Notes: generated from the letters alone by a model not told the origin. Positions 32,713-42,518 are shown, numbered from the stretch's first letter. The stretch: 64,000 bases of DNA from Nocardia sp. CC227C (GCF_030767025.1 NZ_JASITE010000003.1:434001-498000); one strand, 5' to 3'. Numbers and translations: made by a program.

Positions 32713-35700
32713 TCACGGACGGCTCCGTAGTCGGAAACCGCGCGGGGTGGGGGCGAAGCCCGCCGAGGTGAGGAAGTCGGCGAAGGTGTTGCCGTGCACC
32801 GATTCCCCGTTCACTCGGTCGATGACCAGCGAATCGACGCGCCCGGCGTGCACGAGTCCGGCCAAGGCCCCGGCGGCGGCCGTGCGCGCCGCCGGATCCT
32901 CGGTGAAGGTCAGCAGCGTCTTGCCCCCGCGCTCCAGATACAGTGCCAGCTCCCCGCCCACCAGCACCACCAGCGCCCCGGCCTTCCGCCCCGGCCGATG
33001 CCCCGCCACCTCGGCCGCCGCCTTGGGCCACGGCAGCGCCGCCCCATAGGGATTCGCCGGATCACAGGCGGCCAGTGCGAGGGCGGCACCCAGCTCGGCG
33101 TGAGTTCCGGATCCGGTCGACCAAGTGGTGGGGGAGTCCGGCGCGTGCCCGAACGGGTGGGTGGCGGACGCACCTGACCGAGGCGAGGTCGACCGGGCGG
33201 TGACCTCGTTTGCGTGGGTGACCGCCATCGGGTCGAACGTCCCCGCTCGCGGCCCTGGTTCCGCTACGTCGGCGGCTGTTTCAGACCTGGCGGCGGTCGT
33301 GCGCCCCGGAGCGTCGGTCGTCGGGGCCGCGGCCCCCGCCGAAGCAACTGCCGTGGCGGGAGCCGGGTTCTCGGCACCTTCACCCGGATAGCGGATGCGG
33401 TCGGTTTCGTAGGAGCGCAGCCGGTCCACCACATCCGTGGTCGAGAACTGCGCGCCGCCCAGGGAATCCACGAAGTAGCCACGGCGGCAGCGGCCACGGT
33501 CCTCGAACTCGGTGAGCACCCGGTACATGAGGGCGAAGCCACCGGGTACGCCCTCGCTCTGGACCGAGCCGCGGGTGAGTACGCCGTAGCGTTCCAATAG
33601 GACGTCGGCGGTAGCGTGGGCGCGAATCGTATTGTCCGCCACCCGCTCCGGAAGCAGGGACCAGCGTCCGGCGACCCGGGGCGGACTGGTGCGGACCGGT
33701 GCGCCCGCGCGCGGGAGGTACATGCGTCCGCGCGGGGCGCGGCGCGGAGTGCGGTGCGCCGTGGTGGTGCGGGTGGTGCCGGAGAGCAACGCGCGCACCG
33801 GGGCGAAGGTGTCGCCGCCCACGTGGCCCGCCCACACCAGTTCCCACAGGGCCGTCACCACCGGCGACTCGTCCTCGATGCCGGTGGCCTCCGCCAACTG
33901 CCGGAAGAAGTACGCCCCACCGGAACTCGGCACCACCTGGCTGACGGCGGATTCGTCCGTACCCGGTGTCGTGGCCGCGCCGATGACGGTCGCGCCCATG
34001 GCGGTCAGCAGGCTGATGTGCACCTCGCCGAGTTCCAGTGCGTCGGGCGGCGGCAGGGTGAGGGGCGCTTGCTCGGCCGGATGCAGGGCGATCCAGCCGT
34101 CCTTGGCGGTGATCGCGCCGTGGCCGGACCAGAGGACCTCACCGGTGGCCAGGAGTTCGTCCAGCATGGCCGGGGTGTAGTCGCGCACCCGCGACGGCAG
34201 GATGAGCGATTCCCAGGCCGAGGCCGGAATGGGCACGCCCGCAAGCTGTTCCACCACCGCGGCGACACCGTCGACGCCGCGCAGCTCCCCGGTGCCGACA
34301 TGCTGCCAGGCGGGCAGGAAACGTCCGAGAGCGGCGGTGGCGACCGGCTCCACCTCCTTGCGGGCGGCGGCCAGCGAGCGGCGGCGCAGGCGGCGCAGCA
34401 CCTGGCTGTCGCACCATTCGGACCCCGCCGCGCCGGGCGTGAATTCGCCTTCCACCACCCGCTTTTCGATGGCGAGGCGGTGCAGGGCGGTCGCCGCCAC
34501 GGCCGGGCCGAGTCCGAAGCGGTGCGCCACCGCGTCCAGGGTGAACGGCCCGTGGGTGCGGGCGTAGCGGCCGACGAGATCGCCGAGCGGATCGGCCACC
34601 GGTTCCACGAACGCCGCCGGAACGCCGATGGGCAGCGGCACACCGAGCGCGTCCCGCAGTCGCGCGGCGTCCTCGACCGCCGCCCACCACGACGATCCCG
34701 CGAAGGAGACCTCCAGCGCCCGATGGGTTTTCACCAACTCCGCGAACCACTCGCGCGGATCCTCGACACAGCGCAGCGCCGCCTCCTCGGCGGTGAGCGG
34801 CCCCAGCAGCCGCAGCAGGTCCGCCAGCCCCTCCAGATCCCGGGCGTGCCGCTCCGGGGTGAGCCGCTGCAATTCCCGCTCGGTCAGCTCCAGCACCGCC
34901 GCGTCGAGCAGTTCGCGCAGCTCCACCCGGCCCAGCAGCTCCGCGAGCAGGCTGGAGTCCAGCGACAGCGCGGCCGCCCGCCGCTCGGCGAGCGGGCTGT
35001 CGCCCTCGTACATGAACTGTCCGATGTAGTCGAACAGCAGCGAATTCGCGAAGGGTGACGGCGTCGCGGTCTCCACCTCGACCAGCCGCAGCTGCCGCCG
35101 CGCCACCCGGCTCAGCAGATCGCGCAGCGAGGGCAGGTCGTACACGTCCTGGAGACATTCGCGCACCGTCTCCAGCAGCATGGGGAAGTCCGGGAACTTG
35201 CGCGCCACATCGAGCAGCTGCGCCGCCCGCTGCCGCTGCTGCCACAGCGGGGCCCGCTTGCCCGGATCTCGGCGCGGCAGCAGCAGCGCCCGCGCCGAAC
35301 ACTCCCGGAACCGCGAGGCGAACAGCGCCGAGCCGCCCACCTGCTCGGTCACCACATCGTCGATCTCATCCGGTTCGAAGACGAACAGCTCCGCGCCGGG
35401 CGGCTCATCGGTGGTGTCCGGCAGCCGCACCACGATCCCGTCGTCCGACGGTGTCGGCGCGGCGTCGACCCCGAACCGCTCCCGCAGCCGCGCCCCCACC
35501 GCCAGCGCCCACGGCGCGTGCACCGGCAGCCCGTACGGTGAATGCAGTACCAGCCGCCAGTCGCCCAACTCGTCCCGGAACCGCTCCACCAGCAGCGTCT
35601 TGTCGGTCGGCAGCTGACCGGTCGCCGTGCGCTGCTCCTCCAGCAGCGCAACCAGATTCGCGGTGGCGTTCTCGTCCAGCCCCGCCGCCGCCGACACCTC

Positions 35701-37692
35701 CGGCACACTCAGCTCCGAGCCACCCGCGTTACCCGATGCCGACCCCTTGCGTGCGCGGCTCCGCCGCACGGTGGCGTTTCCCTCATCACCCCCGGTCACG
35801 TGCGCCGCGGTGGCGGCGCGGCCCGGCCCTCCGCGTCGTCCCGCCGACCGTTCGACCGCCTGCCCGGCCTGCCGCACGAATTCCCCCAGGGCCGCACCCA
35901 ATTCGGCCGGGCGGCCCAGCGAATCACCGTGCCAGAAGGGCAGCCGCCCCGGCAGGCCGAAGGCGGGCGTGACCAGTACCCGGTCGAAGGTGATCTCCTC
36001 GATGCGCCAGCTGGTGGCTCCGAGCGCGAACACATCCCCGACGCGGGATTCGTACACCATCTCCTCGTCGAGTTCGCCGACGCGCGACGCCTTCTCGCCC
36101 ACCATGAACACCGGGAACAGGCCGCGGTCCGGAATGGCCCCGCCGGAGGTGACCGCCAGGCGTTGCGCCCCGGGCCGTCCGGTGAGCGTCCCGGCGTCGC
36201 GATCCCACACGATGCGCGGGCGCAGTTCGGCGAACTCGTCGGACGGATAACGCCCGGACAGCAGGTCCAGCACCGATTCGTAGGCCGAACGCGGCAGTGC
36301 CGCATAGCTTCCCGTGCCCCGCACCACCTCGAACCAGGCATCGGCGTCCAGCGGCTCCAGCGCGCACGCCGCCACGGTCTGCTGGGCGAGGATGTCCAGC
36401 GGATGAGCCGGGATCTTCAGCTCCTCGATCTGCCCGGCCGTCATGCGCATGGACGCCACCGCGCAGTGGATGACATCGGTGCGGTGCTTGGGGAAGATCA
36501 CGCCGCGCGAGATCTCGCCCACCTGGTGCCCGGCCCGCCCGACCCGTTGCAGCCCGCTCGCCACCGAGGGCGGCGCTTCGACCTGCACCACCAATTCCAC
36601 GGCGCCCATATCGATGCCGAGTTCCAGACTGCTGGTGGCCACCACGCAGCGCAGCCGCCCGCTCTTGAGATCGTCCTCGATGAGCGCCCGCTGCTCCTTA
36701 CTGACCGAGCCGTGGTGCGCCCGCGCCAGCAGCGGCGCGGCACCGTGCACCACCTCGGTCGACGGACCCAGTTGGGCGGGCGGCGCGTGCTCGGTATCCA
36801 CCGCCTCCCCGAGCCGCGCCGCGTACGCCTCGTTCAGCCGGGCGGTGAGCCGTTCCGAGAGCCGCCGCGAATTGGCGAACACGATGGAGGACCGGTGCTC
36901 GAGCACCAGGTCCACGATGGCCTCGTCCACATGCGGCCAGATGGAGGCGGCCTCCCCGGACTCGTCCGGTTCGGTCATATCCGCCACCGGCACCCGCACG
37001 GTGAGGTCGAAGGTCTTGGGCGCGGGCGGGGACACGATGGTGATCGGGGCGTTGCCCACCAGGAACCGCCCCACCTCGGCGGGCGGTCGCACGGTGGCCG
37101 ACAGCCCGATCCGCTGCGCCGGGCGTTCGGTCAGCAAATCCAGTCGGGCCAGTGAAAGCGCAAGGTGCGCACCGCGTTTGGACCCGGCGATGGCGTGCAC
37201 CTCGTCCACGATCACGGTGTGCACCCCGCGCAGCGTCTCGCGCGCCGCCGAGGTGAGCATGAGGAACAGCGATTCGGGCGTGGTGATGAGGATGTCGGGC
37301 GGCGTGCGCTGCATGGACCGCCGATCCGCGGCACTGGTGTCCCCCGAGCGCACCCCCACCCGGATCTCCGGCGGCTCCGATCCCAACCGCTTGGCCGTCT
37401 GCGTCACCCCGACCAGCGGCGCGCGCAGATTCCGCTCCACATCCACGGCCAGCGCCTTCAGCGGCGAGATGTACAGCACGGAGGTGGTGCGCGGCCCCTC
37501 CACGGGCTCGCGTGCGGCCAGCCGGTCGATGGCCCACAGGAACGCCGACAGCGTCTTGCCCGACCCGGTCGGCGCGATGACGAGCGTGTGCTCCCCGGCG
37601 GAGATGGCCTCCCATGCCCCCAGCTGCGCGGCCGTGGGCGCGGGGAACGCGCCGTCGAACCACTGCCGGGTGGCGGGGGAGAACCGATCCAT
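32713..37692 (-). CDS. lhr: Lhr-family ATP-dependent helicase
   Basis: 1659 aa from the ATG at 37692 (a longer frame to 37803 is not conserved). Large SF2 helicase for DNA and RNA:DNA repair, 3'-5'. Walker A VIAPTGSGKTLSAF, DEVH box VIVDEVHAIAGSKRG, SAT motif GLSATVRPP, motif VI GLQRVGRAGHQ. The WH and C-terminal domains follow from about 480 on. It is about 140 residues longer than the M. tuberculosis protein as I recall, because of two low-complexity inserts: near 640-690 (RRGGPGRAATAAHVTGG) and near 1430-1530 (Ala/Thr/Ser/Pro). The helicase core is intact. Confidence 0.94.
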   Translation of the reverse strand: MDRFSPATRQWFDGAFPAPTAAQLGAWEAISAGEHTLVIAPTGSGKTLSAFLWAIDRLAAREPVEGPRTTSVLYISPLKALAVDVERNLRAPLVGVTQTAKRLGSEPPEIRVGVRSGDTSAADRRSMQRTPPDILITTPESLFLMLTSAARETLRGVHTVIVDEVHAIAGSKRGAHLALSLARLDLLTERPAQRIGLSATVRPPAEVGRFLVGNAPITIVSPPAPKTFDLTVRVPVADMTEPDESGEAASIWPHVDEAIVDLVLEHRSSIVFANSRRLSERLTARLNEAYAARLGEAVDTEHAPPAQLGPSTEVVHGAAPLLARAHHGSVSKEQRALIEDDLKSGRLRCVVATSSLELGIDMGAVELVVQVEAPPSVASGLQRVGRAGHQVGEISRGVIFPKHRTDVIHCAVASMRMTAGQIEELKIPAHPLDILAQQTVAACALEPLDADAWFEVVRGTGSYAALPRSAYESVLDLLSGRYPSDEFAELRPRIVWDRDAGTLTGRPGAQRLAVTSGGAIPDRGLFPVFMVGEKASRVGELDEEMVYESRVGDVFALGATSWRIEEITFDRVLVTPAFGLPGRLPFWHGDSLGRPAELGAALGEFVRQAGQAVERSAGRRGGPGRAATAAHVTGGDEGNATVRRSRARKGSASGNAGGSELSVPEVSAAAGLDENATANLVALLEEQRTATGQLPTDKTLLVERFRDELGDWRLVLHSPYGLPVHAPWALAVGARLRERFGVDAAPTPSDDGIVVRLPDTTDEPPGAELFVFEPDEIDDVVTEQVGGSALFASRFRECSARALLLPRRDPGKRAPLWQQRQRAAQLLDVARKFPDFPMLLETVRECLQDVYDLPSLRDLLSRVARRQLRLVEVETATPSPFANSLLFDYIGQFMYEGDSPLAERRAAALSLDSSLLAELLGRVELRELLDAAVLELTERELQRLTPERHARDLEGLADLLRLLGPLTAEEAALRCVEDPREWFAELVKTHRALEVSFAGSSWWAAVEDAARLRDALGVPLPIGVPAAFVEPVADPLGDLVGRYARTHGPFTLDAVAHRFGLGPAVAATALHRLAIEKRVVEGEFTPGAAGSEWCDSQVLRRLRRRSLAAARKEVEPVATAALGRFLPAWQHVGTGELRGVDGVAAVVEQLAGVPIPASAWESLILPSRVRDYTPAMLDELLATGEVLWSGHGAITAKDGWIALHPAEQAPLTLPPPDALELGEVHISLLTAMGATVIGAATTPGTDESAVSQVVPSSGGAYFFRQLAEATGIEDESPVVTALWELVWAGHVGGDTFAPVRALLSGTTRTTTAHRTPRRAPRGRMYLPRAGAPVRTSPPRVAGRWSLLPERVADNTIRAHATADVLLERYGVLTRGSVQSEGVPGGFALMYRVLTEFEDRGRCRRGYFVDSLGGAQFSTTDVVDRLRSYETDRIRYPGEGAENPAPATAVASAGAAAPTTDAPGRTTAARSETAADVAEPGPRAGTFDPMAVTHANEVTARSTSPRSGASATHPFGHAPDSPTTWSTGSGTHAELGAALALAACDPANPYGAALPWPKAAAEVAGHRPGRKAGALVVLVGGELALYLERGGKTLLTFTEDPAARTAAAGALAGLVHAGRVDSLVIDRVNGESVHGNTFADFLTSAGFAPTPRGFRLRSRP

Positions 37693-37805
37693 GCCCCCAG
37701 TCTGCACCCGGGCACCGACATCGTTCGGATACCGGCCGGTCACAGTAGAGCCAACGCCGGGCAATCGAAGTACGCCCGCCGATGCCGCGCGTACGCTTTC
37801 CAACC

Positions 37806-38351
37806 GTGCAGAAGGTGCTAAGACTCGACCTGGTCAGTCACGGCATGACCGAGGCGATGCGCAAGGCACGATTCCCGGTCGACGAACCGCTCACCGAAGC
37901 CGGACGCCGGGCCGCCTCCACCTGCGGACGCCTCAATACCGCCCGGGTGCTGACCGCACCGGAGCGCCGCACCGTCGAAACGGCCGCCCTGATGGGTCTG
38001 CTGGGGGCCGAGGACGACCGACTACGCGACCTGGACGCGGGTGCGTGGCGCGGTGGCGAACTCATGACGGTGCCCAAGGAGGACCTCTACGCCTGGCTGA
38101 CCGACCCCACCTTCAAGGGACACGGGGGCGAGTCCGTGGTGGACGTGATCGAGCGCACGGCCCAGTGGCTGGCCGATGTCGCCGCCGACGGGGAGCCGAC
38201 CATCGCCATCACCCATCCCGCCGTCATCCGGTGCGCGCTGCTGGTGGCGCTGGACGCGCCCGCGAAATCGTTCTGGCGCATCGACATTCCGCCGGTGAGC
38301 ATTACCCGGCTGCACTATCGAGGCGAGTGGACCCTGCACTTCCGGGCGTGA
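37806..38351 (+). CDS. Histidine phosphatase family protein
   Basis: 181 aa. Phosphoglycerate mutase-like fold: the phosphate loop reads LVSHGMTEAMR, where the usual RHG is SHG, so the first Arg is replaced; the second His is in IAITHPAVIRC and the acidic partner in LRDLDAGAWRGGE. Members dephosphorylate small metabolites; no substrate is suggested by context. GTG start at 37806; the upstream frame is unlikely. The 3' end overlaps the convergent TetR gene by 50 bp. Confidence 0.78.
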   Translation: MQKVLRLDLVSHGMTEAMRKARFPVDEPLTEAGRRAASTCGRLNTARVLTAPERRTVETAALMGLLGAEDDRLRDLDAGAWRGGELMTVPKEDLYAWLTDPTFKGHGGESVVDVIERTAQWLADVAADGEPTIAITHPAVIRCALLVALDAPAKSFWRIDIPPVSITRLHYRGEWTLHFRA

Positions 38352-38961
38352 CCGCACTCCCGGGCGTGACCGCGCCGGGTGTGATCATGGACCGCACCGC
38401 GTCGGTGATCAGCCGCGCCGACAGGCTCGGGTCGATGGCCCGCTGGATCCCCAGCCCGAGGCCCAGGCTCAGCACCGCGGTGGCGGCGTCCTCCGGCGGC
38501 ATGGGCAGCGCGATGCCCAGCGAACCCGCCAGGCTCTGCAATTGCGCGGCGACGGTGCCGCGAATCAGCGACAGATTGGACACCAGCGCGGCCTGCAGTG
38601 CCGGATCGTCGCGCGCCACGATGGCGAACTCGAATTCCAGCATGGTCCAGCCGACATCGCCGAGGGTGCGCTCGGCCCAGTCCTGGAAGGCCGCCATGCG
38701 CTCGTCGAATGCCTCGTGGGCGGCCAGCAGCGCGCTCACCTCGCCGAATTTGGTCTCGTGAATGAGTTCGAGCACCTCCAGGCACAGCTGGGATTTGGTG
38801 CGGAAGTTCGAGTACACCGCGCCCTTGGAGTACCCGGCCTCCTCGGCGACCCGCTCCAGGCTGGTCCTGGCGTAGCCGTCGGTGAGGAAGAGGTCACGCG
38901 CGGTGGCCAGCACGTCCGCGCGGGTGCGGGCCTGGCTTTCGGACCGGGTGAGACGGGGCAT
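38302..38961 (-). CDS. TetR-family transcriptional regulator
   Basis: 219 aa. HTH at about 10-55: TRADVLATARDLFLTDGY, then SLERVAEEAGYSKGAVYSNF, the classical TetR recognition helix. The ligand domain follows to about 195; the tail ends with VTPGSAVTPGSAG, two copies of a 6-residue unit from an 18-bp duplication. -10 TAGAAT (38973-38968) is 6 nt before the ATG, so the mRNA is probably leaderless. It is divergent from the patatin gene, with a palindrome between them. Homologue of Rv3295 by position. Confidence 0.9.
   Translation of the reverse strand: MPRLTRSESQARTRADVLATARDLFLTDGYARTSLERVAEEAGYSKGAVYSNFRTKSQLCLEVLELIHETKFGEVSALLAAHEAFDERMAAFQDWAERTLGDVGWTMLEFEFAIVARDDPALQAALVSNLSLIRGTVAAQLQSLAGSLGIALPMPPEDAATAVLSLGLGLGIQRAIDPSLSARLITDAVRSMITPGAVTPGSAVTPGSAGSTRLDSAAG
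38342..38373. repeat. 18-bp tandem duplication in overlapping 3' ends
   Basis: CCGGGCGTGACCGC at 38342-38355 recurs at 38360-38373. It encodes the duplicated VTPGSA at the TetR C-terminus and overlaps the histidine phosphatase stop. Confidence 0.8.
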
Positions 38962-38989
38962 GCGTCGATTCTATGTACCGTCGGATTTG

Positions 38990-39006
38990 GGATACCGCCG
39001 GTATCC
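38990..39006. promoter_or_regulatory. Palindromic operator between tetR and patatin genes
   Basis: GGATACC-GCC-GGTATCC, a perfect 7-bp dyad. It lies about 17 bp upstream of the tetR -10 (38968-38973) and about 10 bp upstream of the patatin -10 TAGTGT (39016-39021), so a bound repressor would block both promoters. Most likely the TetR regulator's own site. Confidence 0.65.
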
Positions 39007-39029
39007 GAGAACTGCTAGTGTTCGAAACC

Positions 39030-39992
39030 ATGAGTAACAGCAACGGGTCACAGCGACGTGGCCTGGCCATCGGCTGTGGCGGCACGCTCGGCGCGGCCTG
39101 GATCGTCGCCGCCCTGGCCGCGGCGCGCGACGTACTGGACTGGGATCCGCGCACGGCGGACGTCATGATCGGCACCTCCGCGGGGGCCGAGACGGTCACC
39201 CTGCTCGGCAGTGGCGTCTCGGTGGACGAACTGGTCGCCATGCAGCGGGGGACCTCGAGCGATCCGGTGCTGAGCGCGCATATGCGTGCGGGACCGGGCC
39301 GGTTCCCGCCGCTGCCGCGTCCGCGTCTCGGTGCGCCCGCGGGCACGCTGCGGGCCGTGCGCGGCGGTCGGCTCTCCGGCGGCCAGCGCCTGCTGACCGC
39401 CGCCAGCGGACTGCTGCCCGTCGGCGGCGGCGATCCGGGCTGGTTGCAGCGTCTCGCCGACCGGCTGCGGCCCGACGGCGGCTGGCTGCCGCATCCGGCG
39501 GCCAGGCTGGTGGCCATGGACTATGCCACCGGCGAGCGGGTGGCCTTCGGCGCGCCCGGCGCACCGGAGGCGAATCTCGGTGCGGCCCTGCGTGCCTCGT
39601 GGGCGGTGCCGGGCTGGTTCCCGCCGGTGCCCATCGCCGGACGCCGCTTCGTCGACGGCGGCGCGGCCTCCACCGCCTCGGTGGACCTGCTCATACCCGA
39701 TCGACTCGACGAGATCGTGGTGCTCACCCCCATGGCCTCCGACACACCGGTGCCCGCCACCGGCCCCGGCCACTTCCTCGAACGTCAACTGCGCCAGCGG
39801 ATGAGCGCGCGGCTCGACGACGAGATCGCGCGGGTGCGCGCCACCGGCGCCAAGGTGCTGCGGATCGGAGCCGTCGCCGAGGATCTGGCGGTCATGGGGC
39901 CGAACTTCATGGACGGCCGCCGCCGCCCGGAGACCTTCGAACACAGTCTGGTCAGCACCCGCAAGGCGATGGAGCGGGCGGAATTCGCGTGA
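39030..39992 (+). CDS. Patatin-like phospholipase
   Basis: 320 aa. Ser-Asp dyad hydrolase: oxyanion loop AIGCGGTLGAAW, nucleophile in MIGTSAGAETVT, and Asp in RFVDGGAAS (DGG instead of DGA). Acts on lipid acyl esters; likely cytosolic or membrane-bound, as no signal peptide is seen. Start at ATG 39030, 8 nt after the -10 TAGTGT, so probably leaderless. Divergent from, and probably controlled by, the TetR regulator; followed by an SDR gene 107 nt downstream. Confidence 0.85.
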   Translation: MSNSNGSQRRGLAIGCGGTLGAAWIVAALAAARDVLDWDPRTADVMIGTSAGAETVTLLGSGVSVDELVAMQRGTSSDPVLSAHMRAGPGRFPPLPRPRLGAPAGTLRAVRGGRLSGGQRLLTAASGLLPVGGGDPGWLQRLADRLRPDGGWLPHPAARLVAMDYATGERVAFGAPGAPEANLGAALRASWAVPGWFPPVPIAGRRFVDGGAASTASVDLLIPDRLDEIVVLTPMASDTPVPATGPGHFLERQLRQRMSARLDDEIARVRATGAKVLRIGAVAEDLAVMGPNFMDGRRRPETFEHSLVSTRKAMERAEFA

Positions 39993-40099
39993 GAGGTCGA
40001 GCGCGGGGCGGCGGACCGGAGGCGATCCGGTCGACGGATCGCCGGTCGAGGGCAGTAGGGCGGCCGATGAAGCACTCGATCGCGAGGAAAGGGAACAGC

Positions 40100-40951
40100 A
40101 TGAGCATCTTCGGAAACGGCTATCCGGCAATCGATCCGGCAGGGGCTCGGGTCCTGGTCACCGGGGCCGGGCGGGGGATCGGCCGGTGCACGGCCGAACT
40201 GTTCGCGGGCAAAGGGGCGCGGGTCGCCATTGCCGATGTCGACACCGCCGCCGCCGAGGCCACCGCGGCGGCCCTGGGGGTCAAGGCATTCGAGCTCGAT
40301 GTGCGCGACCGCGCGCAGTGGGACCGGGTGGTCGCCGAATTCGGCCGCGTCGACATCCTGGTGAACAATGCCGGCGTCATGCCCGCCGGGGCCTTCCTGG
40401 ACGAGCCGGACGCGGTGGGCCGCACCACCATGGACGTGAACGTCTGGGGGCTGATCCACGGCATGCGCGCCGTCGCGCCTGGCATGATCGACCGCGGCGT
40501 CGGCCACATCGTGAACGTCGCCTCGCTGGCGGGCAAGATCCCGCTGCCCGGCCTGGCCGTCTACAACGCCAGCAAGTTCGCCGCCGTCGGCCTCTCCGCC
40601 GCCACCCGGCTGGAGTTCGCCGAGCACGGCGTGAGCGTCAGCTGCGTCATGCCCTCCGCCGTCCGCACCCGCCTGTCCTCGGGATTGACGCTGGGACACG
40701 GCCTTCCGACCGTGGATCCGGAGGACGTGGCCGCCGCCGTCGTCCAGACCGTTCGCACCCGCAAGGCGGAGGTGGCGGTCCCCAACTACCTCGGGCCGGT
40801 GGATGTGGCCCTGGCCGCCGCCCCCGAATCGGCGGTCCGGCTGGTCCGCCGCCTGTTCGGCGGCGACCGCGCCCTGCACCCCGCCGACACCGCCACCCGC
40901 GAGCGCTACGAGGCGCAGATCCGCGCCATCACCACCGAGGACGCGGACTGA
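40100..40951 (+). CDS. Short-chain dehydrogenase/reductase
   Basis: 283 aa, classical SDR. Cofactor loop VLVTGAGRGIGRCTAE; NNAG motif ILVNNAGVMPAG; catalytic Ser in VNVASLAGKIP and Tyr-x-x-x-Lys in YNASKFAAVG; IADVD after beta2 favours NAD(H). The substrate is unknown; the C-terminal extension (about 230-283) is typical of mycobacterial SDRs. RBS AGGAAAGGGA before the ATG at 40100. Probably in the same transcript as the patatin gene. Confidence 0.88.
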   Translation: MSIFGNGYPAIDPAGARVLVTGAGRGIGRCTAELFAGKGARVAIADVDTAAAEATAAALGVKAFELDVRDRAQWDRVVAEFGRVDILVNNAGVMPAGAFLDEPDAVGRTTMDVNVWGLIHGMRAVAPGMIDRGVGHIVNVASLAGKIPLPGLAVYNASKFAAVGLSAATRLEFAEHGVSVSCVMPSAVRTRLSSGLTLGHGLPTVDPEDVAAAVVQTVRTRKAEVAVPNYLGPVDVALAAAPESAVRLVRRLFGGDRALHPADTATRERYEAQIRAITTEDAD

Positions 40952-40988
40952 CCCGTGCCGCGTCGCGTCCACCGCCGTCGGTCGGCGA

Positions 40989-42518
40989 CTACTCGAACCG
41001 GATGCCCTGCGCCAGTGGCAGTTCCGTCGAGTAGTTGACGGTGTTGGTGGCCCGGCGCATATACGCCTTCCAGGAGTCCGACCCGGATTCGCGGCCGCCG
41101 CCGGTCTCCTTCTCCCCGCCGAAGGCTCCGCCGATCTCCGCGCCCGAGGTGCCGATATTGACATTGGCGATACCGCAGTCGGACCCGTCGGCGGCCAGGA
41201 AGCGTTCCGCCTCGCGCTGGTCGCGGGTGAAGATCGCGGACGAAAGGCCCTGCGGCACACCGTTGTGCAGGTCGATGGCGGTGTCCAGGTCGTGGTAGGT
41301 GAGCGCGTAGAGGATGGGGGCGAAGGTCTCCTCGCGCACCACCGCGGTCTGGGCGGGCATGCGCACCAGCGCGGGGCGCACGTAGAAGGCGTCCTCGCCG
41401 AAACCCTCCACGCGCTCACCGCCGCAGACCAGTTCACCGCCGTCCTCGAGCGCGCGTTGCAGCGCCGCCTGCATGCCGAGGTAGCCCGCACTGTTGACGA
41501 GCGGACCCACCAGCACCCCATCGTCGAGCGGATTGCCCACGCGCAGTTGCCGATACGCGGCCGATACCCGGTCCAGCAGCGGACCGATCACGTCCGCGTG
41601 CACGATGAGCCGCCGCAGCGTGGTGCAGCGCTGTCCGGCGGTTCCGGCGGCGGCGAAGACGATGGCCCGCGCGGCCAGATCCAGATCCGCCGACGGCGTC
41701 AGCACCGCGGCGTTGTTGCCGCCGAGTTCCAGCAGGCAGCGGCCGAATCGGGCCGCCACCCGCGGGGCCACCGTGCGGCCCATGCGCACCGACCCGGTGG
41801 CGCTCACCAGCGCGACCCGCGAGTCGTCGACCAGCTGCTCGCCCACCTCGGCCGAGCCCTGAATCAGTTGGTGCACTTCGGGATCCGCACCCGCCTCGAC
41901 CGCCGCGCGGCGCAGCAGGGTATGGCAGGCCAGCGCGGTCAGCGGCGTGGTCTCCGACGGCTTCCACACCACGGTGTCACCGCAGACCAGCGCCAGCGCC
42001 GTATTCCAGGCCCACACCGCCACGGGGAAGTTGAAGGCCGAGATCACCCCGACCACCCCGAGCGGATGCCAGGTCTCCATCAGCCGGTGCCCCGGCCGCT
42101 CGGACGGCATGGTGCGCCCGTACAGCTGCCGCGACTGGCCGATGGCGAATTCGCAGATGTCGATCATCTCCTGCACCTCGCCGCGTGCCTCGGCCGGGAT
42201 CTTGCCCGCCTCCAGCGTCACGAGTTCGCCGAGTTCCTCCTGGTGCTCGCCCAGCAGGGCCGCGAGCCGCCGCACCACCGCGGCGCGCACCGGCGCGGGC
42301 ACGGTGCGCCAGTCGCGGAAGGCCGCTGCCGCCCGCTCCAGCGCCGCGTCCACCTCCGCCCGGGAACTCGGTCGCAGGCTGGCCAATTCACCGCCGGTGA
42401 TGGGGGTGCGGGCCGGTAGCGGACCCGGTTCCGGCAGGGTAACGCCGAGCCGCTGCAACAGCGCCTCGGCACGGTTCCTCAGCTCGCGAGTATTCCGCTC
42501 GGTCAATGCCTGGGTCAT
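40989..42518 (-). CDS. pcd: Piperideine-6-carboxylate / aminoadipate-semialdehyde dehydrogenase
   Basis: 509 aa. Aldehyde dehydrogenase superfamily: NAD site in VSATGSVRMGR, catalytic Glu in LLELGGNNAAVL, catalytic Cys in GTAGQRCTTLRR, and FNFPVAVWAWN. This ALDH7-like enzyme oxidises P6C, made by Lat from lysine, to 2-aminoadipate. The ATG at 42518 follows AGGAGG by 5 nt. Divergent from lrpA and lat, in the same neighbourhood as Rv3293, which supports the assignment over other ALDH functions. Confidence 0.92.
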   Translation of the reverse strand: MTQALTERNTRELRNRAEALLQRLGVTLPEPGPLPARTPITGGELASLRPSSRAEVDAALERAAAAFRDWRTVPAPVRAAVVRRLAALLGEHQEELGELVTLEAGKIPAEARGEVQEMIDICEFAIGQSRQLYGRTMPSERPGHRLMETWHPLGVVGVISAFNFPVAVWAWNTALALVCGDTVVWKPSETTPLTALACHTLLRRAAVEAGADPEVHQLIQGSAEVGEQLVDDSRVALVSATGSVRMGRTVAPRVAARFGRCLLELGGNNAAVLTPSADLDLAARAIVFAAAGTAGQRCTTLRRLIVHADVIGPLLDRVSAAYRQLRVGNPLDDGVLVGPLVNSAGYLGMQAALQRALEDGGELVCGGERVEGFGEDAFYVRPALVRMPAQTAVVREETFAPILYALTYHDLDTAIDLHNGVPQGLSSAIFTRDQREAERFLAADGSDCGIANVNIGTSGAEIGGAFGGEKETGGGRESGSDSWKAYMRRATNTVNYSTELPLAQGIRFE

